Below are positions 33,958 to 37,180 of a stretch of DNA of 37,180 nt, piece by piece. Every line of letters begins with the position of its first letter. Position 1 is the first letter of the stretch. Below the pieces are notes generated by a model, which searched no databases, was not told the DNA's origin, and saw only the letters and a program-made list of their open reading frames with translations. Both the position numbers and the translations under genes were made by a program. This DNA comes from Bryobacteraceae bacterium (GTDB taxonomy: Bacteria; Acidobacteriota; Terriglobia; Bryobacterales; Bryobacteraceae), in assembly GCA_030041035.1 (NCBI GenBank), contig JASHOO010000315.1, positions 1-37,180 on the forward strand, read 5' to 3'.

Positions 33958-36468
33958 TCAGCTGCTGGGCGGCGGGTTGATCGCAATATAGGCAGGCAGG
34001 CTGGTCTCGCCGTTGATGGAGACGGTCACAGGAATCTGCGGGCCCGTGGGAACGCTCGGATCCAGCGCGAATTGCACCTGATAGGTGGGCGTCGTGCCTA
34101 CCTCCGAAACCACTGCGGCTATCCGGGTTACGCCGCCGACCGTCACCTGTACCGTCGTGGGATTGATCGTAGTTCCCGCCGCGGCCAGGCCCGTTACCAG
34201 CAGCGTCAGGCTGTTGCCCGGCTGCGGCGCATTGGCCGCGGCCACGGGTGCACCGGAGGCGCCCTCTACACCCGTGATGACGGGCGGAACCGAGACTAGC
34301 GTCACCACTATCGGGTACGCATTGCTGCTTCCGTTACTGAACTTTAAAACCGCCTGTCCCGGGTTGAGCGAGGAAGGAACCACAAAAGTGACCTGAGTTG
34401 CCGTGACATTCAGGATGTTGGCTGCCTCGCCGCCGATCGTGAGAGTGGCTTGGGATCCCGCCAGATTTACGCCGCTCAAGTTCGCTTTCGCACCGGGAAA
34501 TACTCCGCTTGCCGGCCAGACCGCGTTCACCAGCGCCGGATCCACTACCGGCATCGTCGCATTGGCAGCGCCAATCTGCAGAGCGGCCGCTTGCGAAGCA
34601 ATCTGGAACCCGGATATTACGGTAGCGCTCAGCGTGCCCTGCGGCGCGTTCGGCGAGACTTCTACATCGACCAGCGCGTGCGTGGGGCTCAGCACCCACA
34701 GCCCGCGGATCAGTACGTCGCTCGACGCGTAGCCCACCGTCGCCAGGCCGGTGACAAAATTCGTGTTGACGCCCTCAATTTCGATCTCCGCCTCTGCTCC
34801 CGCCGGCAGCGTGCTGGGTGAAAACGTGACCTGCGGAGTCGGTGAAGACGGGTAGCTGAAGGTCGGAGGTGTCGGATTGGTGAAGGTCGAATCCTGCCCG
34901 TCACTGTTGTACACGATGATCGCCGCCGTCTGGTTACTCGCGCCTGGTGGCGGTACCGCCGTTAAGTGGGAGTCGTCCACCATGGTCGTGGCGGCCGGCA
35001 GACCGTCAAAATAAACCTCGCTTGCCAGATTGAAATTGGAGCCCGTCACCACCAGATTTCCGTTGCCGTCGGTATTGAGGTTTGCAATCGACGGCGGATT
35101 GCTGGACACCAGGTTCAGTCCCCGCGGCAGCACATACGCGCTGTTGTCCACCGTAAAGATGAAATGCTGCGGTCCCGGCGTGGCGATCTCCGAGAAGTTG
35201 GGATACATCGCCAGATAGGTGGGAGTCGTGCCGTACCCCTGGTATCCGTTCTCTGCCGGTATCGACGTGAACCCCAGCGACGCCACATTGAGGCCTGCCG
35301 CAGCCTGCCCGTTGGCTCCCAGACCAATCCCCGCCGCCGTGAGGGACGCCGAGCCCGTCATGAGATTCGCATAGGCCGGATGCGCGCCATTGGGATTCGG
35401 GTAGCTGTAGGTCGAGACATCGTATATCGGCATGGAATGCCGCGGGCTCACCGCGAAGTTGATCCCGCTGGTCATGGCCCCCGCCGTTACCGTCACCGGC
35501 GTCGCGCTCGTGATCTCGATCGTATTCGGGTAAAACACGCCGTTGAACGCCCCGAAAGGATTGACCGGATTCCCGTCCGGATCCACCGGCGGGATGATGT
35601 TCGCGTCCGGAGGCAGTGGACTGACGTATACGAAATACTCACCGGGAGGAATGCCGTCGATCTCATAGGTGCCGTCCGGATTGGTCAGCGCGCTGATCGA
35701 CGGGGCATTGGGCTGCAATACCCCAACGTACGCCATGTGCACTCCGTTGCCTCCCGCGGTCACCGTGCCCGTGATCTTGCCCGTGTTGGCTCCAAAATTG
35801 GCTGTCGGATAGAGCAGAGACAGCCCCACAATGTCGTCGCTGTCCAACGGCTCCAACGTGGAGGTGGCATTGGTGGTCAACACCGACATCACGCTGGACG
35901 TGTAGGTGTGTTGCAGGCCCAGTGCATGCCCGATCTCGTGCACCATGACCCGGAAGAAGGGACTGAAATAGCTTGGTCCGGGAAGCGTGGTCAGATCGGA
36001 ATGCATGTGAATAATCGACTGCGTGATCGGGAAAAACGATCCGCTCGGCTCGGTGACCATCGTGGTCGACGCCACTGGAACCGTATAGGCCAGCAACCCC
36101 GGGGGAACCTCGTCGTCAAATACCACTTCCGCGCTGGGCGTCGATTCCGGCGTCCCGTCTACGAACAGCCCGCCAAAGGCCACGTGAATAGCCGAAGTCG
36201 CAACCGTGTTCCACGCCAGCGCCGCCCGCTCGATCTGCGTCAATATCGACGGCAGCCCATCGATCGACGCCAGTTTGGTTGGCCCGGTTGTCGACACAAA
36301 CACGGTTACGGTATTGTTCGGCAGCGCCGTCAGATCAAATCTCTCAAAAACGGGGTTGTAGGGCGCTGTCTTGCTGGTGTAGTGGACGAAGTGGTAGTAA
36401 GCGCTGGCGGAAGAAAGACAAAGCACCCCGCCCAAGACCACCGCCGCCGCTCTTCGGTATCCTCGCAT
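33958..36468 (-). CDS. Exported matrixin-type metalloprotease with carboxypeptidase-regulatory-like and IPT/TIG-like domains
   Basis: FFRVMVHEIGHALGLQHTYTSSVMS (HExxHxxxxxH and Met-turn); GKITGTVTAGGNGVHMAYVGVLQPNAPSISALTNPDGTYEIDGIPPGEYFVYVSP; several TIG-like segments (PPVITGVEGASG). Start MRGYRRAAAVVLGGVLCLSSASA at 36468. Confidence 0.88.
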   Translation of the reverse strand: MRGYRRAAAVVLGGVLCLSSASAYYHFVHYTSKTAPYNPVFERFDLTALPNNTVTVFVSTTGPTKLASIDGLPSILTQIERAALAWNTVATSAIHVAFGGLFVDGTPESTPSAEVVFDDEVPPGLLAYTVPVASTTMVTEPSGSFFPITQSIIHMHSDLTTLPGPSYFSPFFRVMVHEIGHALGLQHTYTSSVMSVLTTNATSTLEPLDSDDIVGLSLLYPTANFGANTGKITGTVTAGGNGVHMAYVGVLQPNAPSISALTNPDGTYEIDGIPPGEYFVYVSPLPPDANIIPPVDPDGNPVNPFGAFNGVFYPNTIEITSATPVTVTAGAMTSGINFAVSPRHSMPIYDVSTYSYPNPNGAHPAYANLMTGSASLTAAGIGLGANGQAAAGLNVASLGFTSIPAENGYQGYGTTPTYLAMYPNFSEIATPGPQHFIFTVDNSAYVLPRGLNLVSSNPPSIANLNTDGNGNLVVTGSNFNLASEVYFDGLPAATTMVDDSHLTAVPPPGASNQTAAIIVYNSDGQDSTFTNPTPPTFSYPSSPTPQVTFSPSTLPAGAEAEIEIEGVNTNFVTGLATVGYASSDVLIRGLWVLSPTHALVDVEVSPNAPQGTLSATVISGFQIASQAAALQIGAANATMPVVDPALVNAVWPASGVFPGAKANLSGVNLAGSQATLTIGGEAANILNVTATQVTFVVPSSLNPGQAVLKFSNGSSNAYPIVVTLVSVPPVITGVEGASGAPVAAANAPQPGNSLTLLVTGLAAAGTTINPTTVQVTVGGVTRIAAVVSEVGTTPTYQVQFALDPSVPTGPQIPVTVSINGETSLPAYIAINPPPSS

Positions 36469-36470
36469 GG

Positions 36471-37010
36471 CTAGCGCACCACTCCCTTGCCCAAAGTCGC
36501 CGAAAGCTTGGAGCTCAGTTCCGAAAATGGGATCTCGAGGCCGGTGTCTTTCACCGGTCGCCACGTTCCGTGCTCCACCATGGTTTCGCCTGCCGGGGCG
36601 CGTGTCGCCATCAGCTTGTTCGCGCTGTCCTTGGATAGCTCAAACACCCCCTGGCCCCATCCGGTCAGGTAGGTCGCGCCGCTCTTCGACGTCCACAGAA
36701 ACAGCACGTACTCTTTCCCCACGGTCAACTCGGGTGCTCCGGGAACGCTTTGCCGGTACCCGCGCACGCTCCCGCCGGGAACCAGCACCTCGGCCGCGGC
36801 CCCGCCTTTCCACTGTTCCTCCACCTGCAGCTTCCAGTGGGTGAAAAGCTCGACGCCCCGAAAATTGGCAGACGATCCCACAACCTTGGCGCGCACAATC
36901 GCCGTAGATTTCTGGATCAGGTCATCGAGCGAAAGTTGCTCCAGGGTGGCTGCCGCGAGCGTCCCGGGCCCGAAGGCCAGCAGGAGGACGAGAAGCGGAT
37001 AGCGCCGCAT
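36471..37010 (-). CDS. Exported hypothetical protein co-oriented with the matrixin gene
   Basis: MRRYPLLVLLLAFGPGTLAAATLEQLSLDDLIQKSTAIVRAKVVGSSANFRG...VGKEYVLFLWTSKSGATYLTGWGQGVFEL; 2-nt gap to matrixin gene. Confidence 0.78.
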   Translation of the reverse strand: MRRYPLLVLLLAFGPGTLAAATLEQLSLDDLIQKSTAIVRAKVVGSSANFRGVELFTHWKLQVEEQWKGGAAAEVLVPGGSVRGYRQSVPGAPELTVGKEYVLFLWTSKSGATYLTGWGQGVFELSKDSANKLMATRAPAGETMVEHGTWRPVKDTGLEIPFSELSSKLSATLGKGVVR

Positions 37011-37131
37011 GACCGACCCTGGAGCATCCCGTTTGCCAGTCATATCTATATGATAACAGAAGCTTTATGCTATCAAACTTCAGCCTGGCTGTGTTCCACC
37101 GACACGCCCGCGCGTCAACTTGTCTCAGCCC

Positions 37132-37180
37132 CTACTGCAGCCAGTCTATTTCGAGGTAGCGCGCACCACCAGAAGGGGGA
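37132..37180 (-). CDS. Possible C-terminal end of a CDS running off the window
   Basis: Minus-strand reading ...PPSGGARYLEIDWLQ* is open to the window edge; very short. Confidence 0.3.
   Translation of the reverse strand, partial: PPSGGARYLEIDWLQ

Noticed and set aside
32894-33991. 365-aa plus-strand ORF
   Set aside because: Antisense to the DUF2961 gene; no family motifs.
34966-36474. 502-aa plus-strand ORF
   Set aside because: Antisense to the matrixin/TIG gene; Arg/His-rich low-quality composition typical of shadow ORFs in GC-rich DNA.

Overview
The window looks like a GC-rich bacterial chromosome segment. Gene content (TPR Ser/Thr kinase next to an ECF sigma factor, DUF5060/DUF4038 and DUF2961 proteins, matrixin with TIG domains) suggests an Acidobacteria/Bryobacterales-like organism, but that is inference. 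I found no CRISPR array, transposon, rRNA or tRNA. Recognisable housekeeping genes are folE plus two PTPS/QueD-family genes, a TlpA-like thioredoxin, glcD, an OdhA/Kgd-type 2-oxoglutarate dehydrogenase fused to an E2 domain, selD, pyrR-pyrB-pyrC, larE, tsaB, hemH, a geranylgeranyl-reductase-like oxidoreductase and hemL. Most notable observations: (1) selD reads as a selenoprotein gene: the ORF track truncates it, but the frame extends upstream through an in-frame TGA in AAG-U-ASKLSP, followed by a bSECIS-like hairpin. (2) A tightly packed five-gene operon (13136-17534) encodes an ECF sigma factor, a ZAS-type anti-sigma factor, an exported 14-heptad repeat protein and two exported HEAT-repeat proteins, with ECF-like promoter motifs before it and before the next ABC ATPase gene. 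(3) An unlisted 48-aa CxxC microprotein ORF (18473-18619) has a near-consensus sigma70 promoter and a strong Shine-Dalgarno sequence. (4) One of two tandem PTPS paralogues has lost the catalytic Cys. (5) A perfect TGTGA-N6-TCACA palindrome lies just downstream of a TATAAT. (6) Three genes have -10 hexamers placed so that +1 falls on the start codon (candidate leaderless mRNAs). No database search was possible; family assignments come from motif recognition.
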